IMG/VR virus record: IMGVR_UViG_3300007512_000012
Span: 46,938 to 110,937 of that record
Length of the DNA stretch: 64,000 nucleotides
From: a virus
Direction: 5' to 3' (one strand)
The position numbers were made by a program, and so were the translations under genes. The notes beneath the pieces were generated by a model, which saw only the letters and a program-made list of their open reading frames with translations, was not told the origin of the DNA and searched no databases. Within the stretch, counting starts at the first letter, position 1, and each line of letters opens with the position of its first letter. Shown one piece after another: positions 50,010 to 58,788 of the stretch.

Positions 50010-51408
50010 CACCGGACTCCAGGTCGGTGAGGGTTCGGCCGAGAAGCCGGGCGAACTCGTTGGGCTTGAGGGCGGATGATTCGGGACTCCCGGTCGTTTC
50101 CTTGGCGGTACGCTCACGCTTCACCGCTGCGGGTCCACGCATCGCAGACACCCACAGATGATCCTGCTCGGGGATCGTACCGTCCTGGGCCGTCCCCTCC
50201 CGCACCGTAGGTGAAACCGCCATCGACCCGGAAGACTCAGCCGCCTTCGGCATCTTCGGCGGCGGGGCCGCCGCCTGTGTAGGGGGGACCGGGGGCGCGG
50301 CACCTCCGACCGCCTGGACCTGGAGAACCGCCTGCGGCTGGCTCACCGAGCCGCCGACGTGGTGCAGGTGGCCGATGTCCATGAGCAGCATCGAGGGGGT
50401 CGGGCGGCCAGGCCGCGAGGCGAACCGGCTCGCGTACCCGAGCAGGGCAGCCCCCTTGGAGGCCCCCAGGGCCGCCAGGCGCTCCTTGCCCCAGTAGCCG
50501 GGCACCTTCTCCCCGAGGGAGGCCCGGAAGGCCAGCATGGCCGCCTCAGACAGCTTCCGGTAGCAGGAGACGGGGGAGGCCCGCGTCATGATCTTCTTCG
50601 CGGCCTCGAAGGCGGCGGGGAGGTCGGAGCCGATGGCCTCCAGCAGGTCGATGTAGGCGGCGTTCAGGTCGAGGTGCAGGTAGGCGGCGACGTTGTCCTT
50701 CGTCACCCCGCCGAGCATGGAGACGCCCTCGATGGCCTTGAGCGCGTCGCGGATGTGGCACTCGGTGATCTCCGCGACGAGGGTGAGCATGTCCGGCTCG
50801 AACTCGATCTCCTCCTGCTCGCAGACGAACTGGAGCCGGGTGGCGATCACGTCGGGCGGCTGCGGCTGGACCACGAAGGCGGGGGCGCACCGGGACAGGA
50901 CCGTCGCCCGCATCTTCTCGGGCTCGGTCGTACAGAAGATGCAGGTGAGCTGCTTGTCCTCGCTGCCGGGCAGGTTGTCTTCCAGCGGCTTCAGCAGGGC
51001 GTCCAGGGCGTCCTTCGAGAGCTGGTGGGACTCGTCGAACAGGTAGATCCGCCGCTTGCCGCTGATGGTGGCGTACTGGATCTCGTCGGTGATCGCAGTC
51101 ACGTCCGCCTTGCCGGAGTTGGTCGCGGCATCGACCTCGGTGAAGTCCGCCGACGAGTCGTCGGCCAGCAGGCCGAGGCAGGACTGGCACTCGTTGCAGG
51201 GGTTCCCCTCTCGCGGCTCCTCGCACAGCAGCGCACGAGCGAGGATGCGGCCGAGGGTGGTCTTGCCGGAGCCGTGGCCGCCGCAGAACAGGTAGCTCTG
51301 CCGGAAGCCCCGGCCCTGTGCGACGTACTGCCGCAAGATGGCGATGTTGGCGTCCTGCCCGAGCACGTCGTCGTAGTTCTTCGGGCGGTACTTGATGTCC
51401 AGGCTCAC
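49993..51408 (-). CDS. dnaX: DNA polymerase III gamma/tau-like clamp loader
   Basis: 471 aa, GTG start at 51408. Opens with L-D-I-K-Y-R-P-K-N-Y-D-D-V-L-G-Q, a DnaX hallmark. Walker A G-G-H-G-S-G-K-T (43-50), zinc cluster C-N-E-C-Q-S-C (71-77) with C62 upstream, DExx box D-E-S-H (125-128), and sensor region F-C-T-T-E-P-E-K followed by L-S-R-C. The Pro/Ala-rich linker after residue 370 leads to a short tail, so it is shorter than bacterial tau. It loads the phage sliding clamp (55443-56594). Other loader subunits are not in the window, so it may act as a homo-oligomer or with host delta subunits. Confidence 0.88.
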   Translation of the reverse strand: MSLDIKYRPKNYDDVLGQDANIAILRQYVAQGRGFRQSYLFCGGHGSGKTTLGRILARALLCEEPREGNPCNECQSCLGLLADDSSADFTEVDAATNSGKADVTAITDEIQYATISGKRRIYLFDESHQLSKDALDALLKPLEDNLPGSEDKQLTCIFCTTEPEKMRATVLSRCAPAFVVQPQPPDVIATRLQFVCEQEEIEFEPDMLTLVAEITECHIRDALKAIEGVSMLGGVTKDNVAAYLHLDLNAAYIDLLEAIGSDLPAAFEAAKKIMTRASPVSCYRKLSEAAMLAFRASLGEKVPGYWGKERLAALGASKGAALLGYASRFASRPGRPTPSMLLMDIGHLHHVGGSVSQPQAVLQVQAVGGAAPPVPPTQAAAPPPKMPKAAESSGSMAVSPTVREGTAQDGTIPEQDHLWVSAMRGPAAVKRERTAKETTGSPESSALKPNEFARLLGRTLTDLESGDGRSP

Positions 51409-51429
51409 GGCTGTCCTCCTGTGCCCCGT

Positions 51430-51804
51430 CTACCCCGTGAAGGGGTCGGCAGAGCCCTCCTTCCACACGCCGATGTACGCCTGGAACTGTCCGTGCTCGG
51501 TGATCCCGAGCAGCACCGGCCCGTACTGCTCGGTCAGGTCGATGAGCTTCTGCTTGAGCTGCTCCCGCGACAGAGCCGGTTCGTCGTCTCGCCCGAAGCC
51601 GCTGGTGTCCACGAACAACGTGGTGATGCGGTAGAGCCGCTGGTCGAAGTCGGTCTTCGCGTCCCCGACGAACGGCACCTGTGCATCTTCAGGCGGCCAC
51701 GCGAAGTCGGACCCCGCCGCCACTCGGAGCAGCGGGGTCCGATCGCGTCGAGTCGCCTGTGCGGCCTCGGCATTCATCTGGATGATGGTGTCGAGGTCCC
51801 ACAT
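51430..51804 (-). CDS. Hypothetical protein in the replication cluster
   Basis: 124 aa. N-terminal helix, then an alpha/beta domain (Q-R-L-Y-R-I-T-T-L-F-V-D-T-S-G-F-G, L-T-E-Q-Y-G-P-V-L-L-G-I-T). The ending resembles a small ferredoxin-like fold. No family recognised. Lies just upstream of dnaX, 21 bases away, and presumably co-expressed. Confidence 0.62.
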   Translation of the reverse strand: MWDLDTIIQMNAEAAQATRRDRTPLLRVAAGSDFAWPPEDAQVPFVGDAKTDFDQRLYRITTLFVDTSGFGRDDEPALSREQLKQKLIDLTEQYGPVLLGITEHGQFQAYIGVWKEGSADPFTG

Positions 51805-51807
51805 AGG

Positions 51808-52278
51808 TCAGGGCGACGACTCGCCGAACAGCTCCTCGATCAGGTTGGGCTCGGGCGTGGAGCCGCTCGTCCGCCAGAAGCCGTAGTTCTCGACCTCCTC
51901 GCGGAAGAAGCTCACGTCCGGCAGGCGGACCGAGCACTTCGTCTTGCCGGACTCGGGGTTCTCCTCCACCCGGCAGGCGCAGAGATGGTGGAACAGCAGG
52001 GCCTCCTGCTCCGAGGCCCCCATCGCCTGCCACTGGTCGGCGGCGAGGGTGATGACGAACTTCCAGTCCTTCTCGCCGTCCACGACGCCGAGAAGGGCGT
52101 TGGCCTTGCTCGTCTTCCCGGCGATGACCTGCTCCCCGTTCACCGTCCCCTTCTCCTTGAAGACGATGAGGATCTCGTCGTCCACGAGGGCGAGATCGGA
52201 GAGGTTCGCGTTGTTGGCGATCAGGGTCTCCATCAGCTTGTAGACCTCGCCGCCAGCCTTCCAGGGTCCATCGGACAT
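51808..52278 (-). CDS. Phage metallopeptidase-like protein with degenerate active site
   Basis: 156 aa. Layout follows the putative phage metallopeptidase family (PF18894 as I recall): D-E-I-L-I-V-F-K, A-D-Q-W-Q-A-M-G-A-S-E-Q-E-A-L-L, F-H-H-L-C-A-C and V-R-L-P-D-V-S-F-F-R-E-E-V-E-N-Y-G-F-W. The family usually has H-E-x-x-H after A-L-L; here it reads H-H-L-C-A, so the catalytic Glu and second His are replaced. It may be inactive, or a zinc-binding adaptor. Sits between primase and dnaX genes. Confidence 0.6.
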   Translation of the reverse strand: MSDGPWKAGGEVYKLMETLIANNANLSDLALVDDEILIVFKEKGTVNGEQVIAGKTSKANALLGVVDGEKDWKFVITLAADQWQAMGASEQEALLFHHLCACRVEENPESGKTKCSVRLPDVSFFREEVENYGFWRTSGSTPEPNLIEELFGESSP

Positions 52279-52290
52279 CTCGTGCTCCTT

Positions 52291-53013
52291 CTACTGGAAG
52301 GCCCGCCGCACTCCTGCGACGCCTCCCTGGTTCCAGATTTCGCCGGGGTCCTTGCCCCGGTAGCGAATGCTCACCGCTTTCACATCTACCCGCTCAAGGC
52401 GCTTCAGGGCTCCCCACCGCTCCTTGCCGTTGTCGTCGATGAACCCGTGGGTGCCATGCTGCCCCGCCTCGTCGTTGTCGTACACCATCCGCACCCACCC
52501 TCGGCAGAAGCGGCGGAGGAACTCGACGTGCTTGTCGGTGAGCTTCGCCCGCAGGCTGGCGAGCACCACGTCGCTCTCGGGGATGACCCACTCCATCGCG
52601 AAGAGGTCGAAGAACCCCTCGACGATCCACACGTCCGCCCCGTCCCAGATGCGCTGCATCGTCTCCGGGGTCAGGCCGAGCCAGAGAGGGTGCCACCCGG
52701 CCTCGGGCAGCAGGTAGCGGGTGACCTTCTTCTCGGGGAGGCGGCGGCCCTCGAACCCGAGGATGCGGCCTCGGGCACTGAACAGCGGCCAGACGGCCCA
52801 GCCTTCCAGGTGCTCGCCGACGCCCTTGCCGCCGTACTCCAGGGACGAGTACCGCTCGCGGAACGTCGGGTCGGGGGAGGGCTCCGACAACACCTGCCAG
52901 GTCTTGATCCCGTGCCGGGCGATGGACTCCTCCGAGGCTCCCCGGCCGAGGAAGTACCCCTCGTGGGCTTCAGCCAGCGGGAGGTTCGGCAGGTGGTTCG
53001 TCAGCCAGGTCAT
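52291..53013 (-). CDS. DnaG-type primase (TOPRIM domain)
   Basis: 240 aa. TOPRIM core: V-W-I-V-E-G-F-F-D-L-F-A (about 128-139) with the conserved Glu, S-L-R-A-K-L-T, and V-R-M-V-Y-D-N-D-E-A-G (about 173-183) with the D-x-D metal motif. Upstream, Y-F-L-G-R-G-A-S-E-E-S-I and G-R-I-L-G-F-E-G-R-R-L resemble the DnaG N-terminal RNA-polymerase subdomain. No zinc-binding domain and no helicase are fused, so it is shorter than bacterial DnaG. It makes RNA primers for replication. Its annotated start overlaps the upstream gene by 44 bases; a later start is possible. Confidence 0.78.
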   Translation of the reverse strand: MTWLTNHLPNLPLAEAHEGYFLGRGASEESIARHGIKTWQVLSEPSPDPTFRERYSSLEYGGKGVGEHLEGWAVWPLFSARGRILGFEGRRLPEKKVTRYLLPEAGWHPLWLGLTPETMQRIWDGADVWIVEGFFDLFAMEWVIPESDVVLASLRAKLTDKHVEFLRRFCRGWVRMVYDNDEAGQHGTHGFIDDNGKERWGALKRLERVDVKAVSIRYRGKDPGEIWNQGGVAGVRRAFQ

Positions 53014-53659
53014 CGGGGGCGGGTCCTCGGGCGATGGCGATGCCGCGTGCGGCGTTGTGGACCACCCCCGCGTACTGCTTCGTCGTCACCTGCACCACCA
53101 GCCCGACGAAGGAACGGTCCTTCGGCACCACGATGATCGTGTCGTCCGGCACCCACGAAGAAGGCCGGAACGGGAGGCCAGTGCTTTCGATGAGCGGGCG
53201 AAGCTCAGGCGGCATCAGGTCCACTGGCTCTACCCGCTGGCCGTCCTCCTCGACCCCCTCCCCTTCATCGGTGGGGTCGAGCAGTGCCACCTCGGTCGCC
53301 TGGTGGGCTCGGGGGGTCAGCAGCTCCAACGGCCCCAGCTCGTAGAACTCGACGTGCGCGATGGCCTCCCGCAGCCCCTCGATGGTCAGCGGGTGGGAGT
53401 TGCCCCACTGCTGCTGCCGACCCATCGCCTCCACGGCCTCGACGATCTCGGCGAAGAACGCCCCCACCGTCATGTTCCGCACGGCGGCCTTCACGACGGG
53501 TCCGGGGTGGGCCTCGTTGATCCACATGACCGAGGACGAGGACGACACCAGGTACGGGGCCGTCTCCTCTGCGACGGTGAACTCCAGCATCAGCGGGACG
53601 GTGCCCCGCCGCTTCATGGCCTGCGAGGCGAGTCGCTGGAACAACAGCAGGTGGCTCAT
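52970..53659 (-). CDS. Hypothetical protein in the replication cluster
   Basis: 229 aa from ATG 53659, overlapping the upstream stop (TGATG). Begins M-S-H-L-L-L-F-Q-R-L-A-S-Q-A-M. An alpha/beta core follows and the C-terminal third has V-P-D-D-T-I-I-V-V-P-K-D-R-S-F-V-G-L-V-V-Q-V. The Pro/Ala/Asp tail is disordered. No family recognised; co-transcribed with primase. Confidence 0.62.
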   Translation of the reverse strand: MSHLLLFQRLASQAMKRRGTVPLMLEFTVAEETAPYLVSSSSSVMWINEAHPGPVVKAAVRNMTVGAFFAEIVEAVEAMGRQQQWGNSHPLTIEGLREAIAHVEFYELGPLELLTPRAHQATEVALLDPTDEGEGVEEDGQRVEPVDLMPPELRPLIESTGLPFRPSSWVPDDTIIVVPKDRSFVGLVVQVTTKQYAGVVHNAARGIAIARGPAPDDLADEPPAEPPAG

Positions 53660-54147
53660 CAGCCCCCTCCCAACTTCTTGCGGAGCGACGGCCACCAACC
53701 TGACGGCTCGGAGTCCTCGTCGTCCTCAGCTTCTTCGAGGGCAGCCTCGACATCGGCCTCGCTGGGCATCTCGTCGGGGTCGTCGAGCACCCACATCAAG
53801 GCGGCCACGTCGGGGAAGCTCGCTGCGATGAGGCCCCTGTTGCCGGACTGCACGATGGCGTGGAACTCCGACTTCACCTGGGCCTTGGTCTTGAGCGGCT
53901 CCCACAGGGGGCACTCGCGGGCCATGTCGTCGCAGCCGGGGAGCCGGGAGTCGCAGGGGACCATGCGGGACTGACCGGAGGCGTTGAGGACCCCGCAGAG
54001 GTTGACGCACACGCCGTCCGCCAGCTCCCACTCCCGGTTGTGGCAGCAGGTGTCCGGGCGCTGCTTGAACAGCGCACGCAGCCGCTTCTGGAGGTGCCGG
54101 TAGGTCACCTGCTTGAGCTGATGTCGGATCTGGCTCTGTGACCGCAT
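53659..54147 (-). CDS. Cysteine-rich protein of unknown function
   Basis: 162 aa. N-terminal 30 residues basic. Residues 34-79 contain seven cysteines (C34, C35, C47, C51, C65, C72, C79) with H36, ending A-R-E-C-P-L-W. This pattern of N-terminal C-x-N, L-C, C-D and C-P-x-W/F is one I recall from uncharacterised phage proteins and may bind an iron-sulphur cluster or zinc. The tail is acidic (EEAEDDEDSEPSG). Possibly a DNA-metabolism cofactor protein. Confidence 0.62.
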   Translation of the reverse strand: MRSQSQIRHQLKQVTYRHLQKRLRALFKQRPDTCCHNREWELADGVCVNLCGVLNASGQSRMVPCDSRLPGCDDMARECPLWEPLKTKAQVKSEFHAIVQSGNRGLIAASFPDVAALMWVLDDPDEMPSEADVEAALEEAEDDEDSEPSGWWPSLRKKLGGG

Positions 54148-54176
54148 GGCCTTCCTATCCTCTGTGGCCCGTCACC

Positions 54177-54797
54177 CTACCCGCCGTCCTCGTCGAAGAG
54201 CCCGTCGATGGCGTCGAGTTCGTCCTGCACCGCCTCGACGGGGATGCCGGAGAAGGCCGCAGCCACCGTGTCCAGGTTCAGCACCGCCTCGATCTTGCCG
54301 AGGGTGTCGCTGTCGGCCTGGTCCACCAGCTTCTTGATCTTCGTCCGGCGGACGGCCAGGTCCGAGACGATGGGGTCCGGGCGGTTCTGGAACACCTTGT
54401 CGAGGATGCGCTGGGTGAGCGACGACCTGTCGAGCTGATACCACCAGATGCCGCCGTCGCCCCGCTCCTTCGTGTACCGGAGCGGCCCCCACACGTCACC
54501 CTGGAGTTCGCGCAGACGGCGGGTGCCCTCCTGGCCCCCACCACCCTCGGCGGGCGAGCGGTTGATCTGGACGTTGCTGTACTTCTTGCCGTCCAGGGTC
54601 AGCAGGAGCACCCGCTGACGGCTGTTGGAGAGCCGGTCGAAGTCGGTGGGGTGGCTGTAGGTCGAGCCGACGTTCAAGCCGAGGGGAGGGGGCGTCTGAG
54701 CCGTCACCTGCGAGGCGAGGGGCTTCTCCGGCGGCTTGGGGTCGTCGTCCTCGAACAGGAAGGCCAGATCGTCGTCATCGTCCCACAGCCCGCTCAT
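54177..54797 (-). CDS. Hypothetical protein
   Basis: 206 aa. Acidic start M-S-G-L-W-D-D-D-D-D-L-A-F-L-F-E-D-D could be a short protein-docking tail. A beta-rich middle (R-V-L-L-L-T-L-D-G-K-K-Y, G-G-I-W-W-Y-Q-L-D-R) is followed by a helical end. The start overlaps the stop of the SbcC-like C-half by 4 bases, so the two may be partners. Confidence 0.62.
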   Translation of the reverse strand: MSGLWDDDDDLAFLFEDDDPKPPEKPLASQVTAQTPPPLGLNVGSTYSHPTDFDRLSNSRQRVLLLTLDGKKYSNVQINRSPAEGGGGQEGTRRLRELQGDVWGPLRYTKERGDGGIWWYQLDRSSLTQRILDKVFQNRPDPIVSDLAVRRTKIKKLVDQADSDTLGKIEAVLNLDTVAAAFSGIPVEAVQDELDAIDGLFDEDGG

Positions 54798-55432
54798 CGC
54801 ATCCTCTCGAACCGCGCCCCTGTCTTCGTCCGCACGATGCGGTAGGCCCGGTTCGAGGCATCCACCAGGGCCGGATTGTGGGTGACCAGCAGGATGTCGA
54901 TGTCCAGCCGCTCGCAGATGAGCTGGAGGAACTCGCCCATGTTCTGGACGTAGTTGCCGTCGAACGCGGGCAGGCTCTCGTCGAGCAGGAGCAGGGGCCG
55001 CAGCCCTCGCCGCTTCATCACGATGATGCGCAGGAGCACCGACATGACGGTGGCGACGGCTCCCCCGAAGGCGTCGTTGGGGACGCCCCGGATGATGGTG
55101 CCGTCCTGGCGTTCCTGCACCGTCACCAGGTCCACGCTGACCTTGCCCCGGAGGATGTTCACCTCGGACTCGACGGAGAGCTTCTGGTCGTGGAACACGG
55201 CCTGAAGGCCCTCGGTCATCAGCTTCTCGACGACCTCGACCCCGGCGGTGACCTCCTTGTCGATGAGGGTGCGCAGGATGCCCTGCACCAGAGCAAGAAG
55301 CTCTGCCTCGTCCTCCAAGTCCTTGATGGCCTTGCGGGTGTCGGCGACCCGCTGAACAGCGGCATCACGGGCACCAGCGAGCCGGTCCGCCTGCGAGCGC
55401 AGGCGGGTCACGTCGGGGAGAGGCTGAAGCAA
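54794..55432 (-). CDS. SbcC/Rad50-like ATPase, C-terminal half
   Basis: 212 aa. Coiled coil at 8-45, then the C-terminal ATPase lobe: signature-like N-D-A-F-G-G-A-V-A-T-V-M-S (119-131), Walker B L-L-L-L-D-E-S (147-153), D-loop and H-loop V-T-H-N (183-186). There is no Walker A; this lies in a separate gene at 60958-62055. SbcC/Rad50 proteins need both lobes, so the two gene products probably assemble into one ATPase with SbcD. The split falls where the zinc hook joins the two coiled-coil arms. Function: repair and recombination-linked DNA end processing, as T4 gp46/47. Confidence 0.72.
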   Translation of the reverse strand: MLQPLPDVTRLRSQADRLAGARDAAVQRVADTRKAIKDLEDEAELLALVQGILRTLIDKEVTAGVEVVEKLMTEGLQAVFHDQKLSVESEVNILRGKVSVDLVTVQERQDGTIIRGVPNDAFGGAVATVMSVLLRIIVMKRRGLRPLLLLDESLPAFDGNYVQNMGEFLQLICERLDIDILLVTHNPALVDASNRAYRIVRTKTGARFERMR

Positions 55433-55442
55433 GAGCCCTCCG

Positions 55443-56594
55443 TCAGCGCAGCCAGGCGAGGATGGTCAGGTAGTCCACCTCGTCGTGCGACGACTTGAAC
55501 TGGACGTAGCCCCGGTCGCCCCGGACGTTGAGGCCGAACTCGATCTCGTCGCCCTTCCACGAGCCCAGCACCTTCGACAGGCAGAAGTGGTCGAGCGCGA
55601 AGCCGGTGTCCGGCATGTCGTCGGCCCCGTCCGCCACCGACATCGAGACGCACTCGACGGGGAGCTTGGTCGCCTTCCCGGCCGTGGTCATCATCGACAG
55701 GACGACGGTGTTGTCCTCCTCGCCCTCGACGAACCGCAGCCGGTTGTCCTCCCACGAGGCCCCGGACACGAGGAAGCCGATGGCCTGCTCCACGTCCGCC
55801 TTGTTGAGCGTCCAGGTGCGCTGGTCCGGCTCGCCCATCTTGGCCTTGAGGCCGGGGAACGGCTTCTGGAACCGGCTCTCGCCGAAGACCGCCCCGTCGC
55901 CCCGGCGGAGGATGAGCATCCGCTCGTGCTCCAGCACCTCGACATCGGTGCCGTCGAAGGTGCCGAGGAACGCGAGGACGCCGTTCACGTCCTTCGTGTG
56001 GACCCGCATCTTCGACTCGTCGAGGCCCTCGACCTTGACGAGCGCGACGGACTTCTTGTCCGACGAGAACAGGATGCCCTTCTGCACCTCGCAGAGGCAC
56101 ATATCGGGCTTCTTCGCCTCGTCCGTGGACGCGAACAGCCGGGAGTAGCTCAGGGCCGACGCCAGCCGCTCGGCCGCCACGGTGGCGGTGAGCTTCGACT
56201 CCTCCAGCGTCTTCGACCAGGTGAACCGCTTGTCCGGCTGGAGGGTCTGGAAGAGCTGCTTGCCCTTCGGGGCCTTCGCGACCACCTCGCCCTCGTCCTC
56301 GTCGAAGCTGAAGGTCAGGGCCGCCTCGGTGACGTGGGAGAGCCACTGCTTGAGCCGCTTGCCCTCGATGGTGAACGTGCCCTTCTGACCGGGGTCCGCC
56401 ACCTTGCCCTTGATGGGGCAGGAGGAGAACACGCGGCCGGAGCAGGTGACCACCTCGACGCCATAGCCGTCCTTCTTCGTCCCCGTCCGCCGGAACACGT
56501 AGTGGGAGGTGATGTCCGTCCCGCTGCTGGACAGGCTCGGGGTCACGACCTGAAGGGCTGCTTCGAGGTCTTGCTTCGCCACCTGGAATCTCAT
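55443..56594 (-). CDS. dnaN: Sliding clamp (DNA polymerase III beta-like)
   Basis: 383 aa, the length of bacterial beta clamps. Begins M-R-F-Q-V-A-K-Q-D-L-E-A-A-L-Q-V-V, typical of DnaN, followed by three repeats of the clamp fold. The third repeat closes with Y-L-T-I-L-A-W-L-R, in place of the usual Y-x-M-P-M-R-L. Divergent in sequence, as phage clamps often are. Partner of the DnaX-like loader encoded 4 kb downstream on the same strand. It tethers polymerase and may also license late transcription. The call rests on length, ends and neighbours. Confidence 0.72.
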   Translation of the reverse strand: MRFQVAKQDLEAALQVVTPSLSSSGTDITSHYVFRRTGTKKDGYGVEVVTCSGRVFSSCPIKGKVADPGQKGTFTIEGKRLKQWLSHVTEAALTFSFDEDEGEVVAKAPKGKQLFQTLQPDKRFTWSKTLEESKLTATVAAERLASALSYSRLFASTDEAKKPDMCLCEVQKGILFSSDKKSVALVKVEGLDESKMRVHTKDVNGVLAFLGTFDGTDVEVLEHERMLILRRGDGAVFGESRFQKPFPGLKAKMGEPDQRTWTLNKADVEQAIGFLVSGASWEDNRLRFVEGEEDNTVVLSMMTTAGKATKLPVECVSMSVADGADDMPDTGFALDHFCLSKVLGSWKGDEIEFGLNVRGDRGYVQFKSSHDEVDYLTILAWLR

Positions 56595-56604
56595 CGACGC
56601 ACTC

Positions 56605-56868
56605 CTACACGAACGGGGCGAGCTTGCCCTCGGCTGCTGTGATGTCCTTCTCGAACGCGGTCACGGCCTTGTCGTACCGCTTCTCCAACTGCGCGATGGC
56701 AGCATCGAGCTTGTCCGGGGGGACGCCCCGTTCGACGCACTCGGCCTCGACCGCTACCACGTCTTCCTGTGCCGCCGAGAGGCGACCCTGGAGACGCTGC
56801 ACCCTCTGGTTGGCCTCGTCTCGACGCTTGATGGCGGCCTGGAGCCGCTTGTGGTTGTGGTCGCTCAT
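56605..56868 (-). CDS. Small coiled-coil protein
   Basis: 87 aa from ATG 56868. Continuous heptad-like helix with a G-V-P-P-D-K-L break near 49-54, giving a helix-turn-helix hairpin. This shape resembles a piece of an SbcC coiled-coil arm. As it lies between the clamp and nuclease genes, within the interval separating the two SbcC halves, it might be a third part of that machine; this is speculation. Confidence 0.6.
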   Translation of the reverse strand: MSDHNHKRLQAAIKRRDEANQRVQRLQGRLSAAQEDVVAVEAECVERGVPPDKLDAAIAQLEKRYDKAVTAFEKDITAAEGKLAPFV

Positions 56869-56875
56869 GGGCCTT

Positions 56876-57925
56876 CTACTCGTCGCTGGTGACGATGGAC
56901 CCCCCCGGACCCATGCCGAACTGGACGAAGCCGACCTGGCCGTCGAAGAAGGCCTCGCTGGACTTCTTGTTCCGGCGGTTCGCCTTCTTCTGCGCGATGC
57001 GCTCGGGGCAGACCGTCTCGAAGTCGCAGAAGCGGCACTGGCTCGGCACGGGGTTGGCCGGGAACTTCTCGCGCTGCATCCCCCGCAGAGCGTCCCGAGC
57101 CCGCGTCGCGATGCCCTTGAGGTCGTCGCGGTCGAACTCGATCCACTCGACCCCCTGCTCAATCTCGTTGGCCCCCGTGGGCATCCCGTCCTCCCCGATC
57201 TCGGGGATGGTCTCGCCGTCCACGTCGAGCTTCTCGGCCCCGTAGGGGTAGCGGAAGTAGATGAAGCCCAGCCGGTCGGGCATCCGGCGGTAGGACAGGT
57301 AGAAGCAGAGGGCGTACCAGCGGAGCTGGTCGGGGTCGGTGTACGTGATGAGCTTCTGGGGCTGGCCCTTGCGCTTCGGCCCCTTGTACCGGCGGCTGTT
57401 CTTGCCGTCGAGGATGCTGATCTCGTCCTTGCCGTCCACCGACCGGCGGATGATGAGGTCGGCCCGGCCGCCGATGGGCGTCCACTTGTTGACGTAGCAG
57501 GTGAGGTCCACCTCGGAGCGGGCGTAGGGGCCGAGCAGCCGGTGGTGCCGCATCGTCTTCAGGTAGCCCCGGATGCCCGCCTCGATGGTGTCCCACATCT
57601 CGTCACGAGGAGGAGCGAGCCGCCAGTCGATGTGCTTGCTGATGCACAGGCGGCTGAAGTCCTTGCGGGCCTTCTCCAGCAGGCGGTCCACCAGCCCGTG
57701 CTTGTGCTTCCACTCCTCGTCGTTGTAGAGCCACTCCCAGAAGTTCGCGAGCACGATGCCCATCACGGCGTGGTGCTCGGACCGCTTCACGGGCCTCTTC
57801 TTCGGCCGACCCGGTCCCTGACCGAGATCGATGGTGGGCCACCCTCGACCCCACAAGAACCCCTGCGGGCAGTTCTCGTAGGAGGTCATGCTCGACCAGT
57901 ACAGCGTGAATCGTCGCGTGCTCAT
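56876..57925 (-). CDS. Cas4/RecB-family PD-(D/E)XK nuclease with Fe-S cysteines
   Basis: 349 aa from ATG 57925. The nuclease core shows G-G-R-A-D-L-I-I, I-S-I-L-D-G-K-N (D-x-K motif) and Q-L-R-W-Y-A-L (Q-x-x-x-Y). C19 (Y-E-N-C-P) near the N-terminus plus C-R-F-C and V-C near residue 310 form the four-cysteine cluster seen in Cas4, AddB and Dna2-like exonucleases. No helicase motifs are fused. It likely degrades or resects DNA ends in recombination-dependent replication with RecA and SbcCD. No Cas1/Cas2 or CRISPR array is present, so an adaptation role is not supported. Confidence 0.82.
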   Translation of the reverse strand: MSTRRFTLYWSSMTSYENCPQGFLWGRGWPTIDLGQGPGRPKKRPVKRSEHHAVMGIVLANFWEWLYNDEEWKHKHGLVDRLLEKARKDFSRLCISKHIDWRLAPPRDEMWDTIEAGIRGYLKTMRHHRLLGPYARSEVDLTCYVNKWTPIGGRADLIIRRSVDGKDEISILDGKNSRRYKGPKRKGQPQKLITYTDPDQLRWYALCFYLSYRRMPDRLGFIYFRYPYGAEKLDVDGETIPEIGEDGMPTGANEIEQGVEWIEFDRDDLKGIATRARDALRGMQREKFPANPVPSQCRFCDFETVCPERIAQKKANRRNKKSSEAFFDGQVGFVQFGMGPGGSIVTSDE

Positions 57926-57967
57926 CAACACCCCAGCGTCTCTCGTTCGTCTACCCGCTTGGGGCGA

Positions 57968-58744
57968 TCACGAACCCCGCCCGGCCTCCATCGCCTTGAA
58001 CTCGTCGAAGGTGGTGAACATCATCGCCATGTCCCCGTCCGAGGGCACCTGGACTGGGTACTCGCCGATCTCCGAGAAGACATCGAACCCGTCCGTGGCG
58101 ATGTGGCCGAACTGCGTCTTCTGATGGAACTCGCAGAGCAGCTCGACCCCGTTGTCCGTCCGGGGGACCCCGATGATGGGCGTGAGTACCACAGTCACCA
58201 GGGTCACGCCCGACCGTAGCTCGGGGTCGAGCAGCATGAACTTGCGGTCGCTGAACGCCTGGAACTTCGCGTGAAGCTCCTGCGCGCACCGCATGAACTC
58301 GGCCTGGCGGTTCTCCGCAGCGTCGAAGCCGGAGTGGAACAGGTACGAGGGGTTGCGGGGCATCGCCTGGCCGGGGAGATCGCCGGGCACCTGGTCCTTG
58401 ACCAGGCTGCTGACGATGACGCCCTCCTGCCGCCTGTAGCGGATGGCCTCGTCGTCGCCCCCGTCGCCGCGCTTCTGGCGGGCGTCGGCCTCGGCGAACA
58501 CCTGGCCTGCGTCCATCCCGTCATCGCTGCCCTGGACATCCACGTCACCGTGGCCTGCCCAGCCCATCGCCTTGCGCACGCTCTTCTTGAGCGTGTCCTT
58601 GACGACCAGGTGGCGGAGATCCTCGTCGATCTCCAGCCCCTCCATCATCTGCTGGCGGAGGCGACGCAGCTTCTCGGGGTCAACGTGCTCGACCAGAGCT
58701 TTGCGCTGGACGACGACATGGCGGTAGACGGGCCGGGCTTCCAT
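57968..58744 (-). CDS. Hypothetical protein in the recombination cluster
   Basis: 258 aa. N-terminal helices (M-E-A-R-P-V-Y-R-H-V-V-V-Q-R-K-A), a polar Gly/Asp-rich linker (65-100), then an alpha/beta domain with V-T-L-V-T-V-V-L-T-P-I-I-G and F-D-V-F-S-E-I-G-E-Y. No recognisable motif. Expressed with the nuclease gene, from which it is separated by 42 bases. Confidence 0.62.
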   Translation of the reverse strand: MEARPVYRHVVVQRKALVEHVDPEKLRRLRQQMMEGLEIDEDLRHLVVKDTLKKSVRKAMGWAGHGDVDVQGSDDGMDAGQVFAEADARQKRGDGGDDEAIRYRRQEGVIVSSLVKDQVPGDLPGQAMPRNPSYLFHSGFDAAENRQAEFMRCAQELHAKFQAFSDRKFMLLDPELRSGVTLVTVVLTPIIGVPRTDNGVELLCEFHQKTQFGHIATDGFDVFSEIGEYPVQVPSDGDMAMMFTTFDEFKAMEAGRGS

Positions 58745-58788
58745 CGGGGCTCCTTTGCACGGAGCACCCTACCCACAAGCCCACCAGG

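Noticed and set aside
56876-57925. CRISPR adaptation locus based on the Cas4-like nuclease
   Set aside because: No Cas1, Cas2 or repeat array anywhere in the window; phage nucleases of this family act in recombination.
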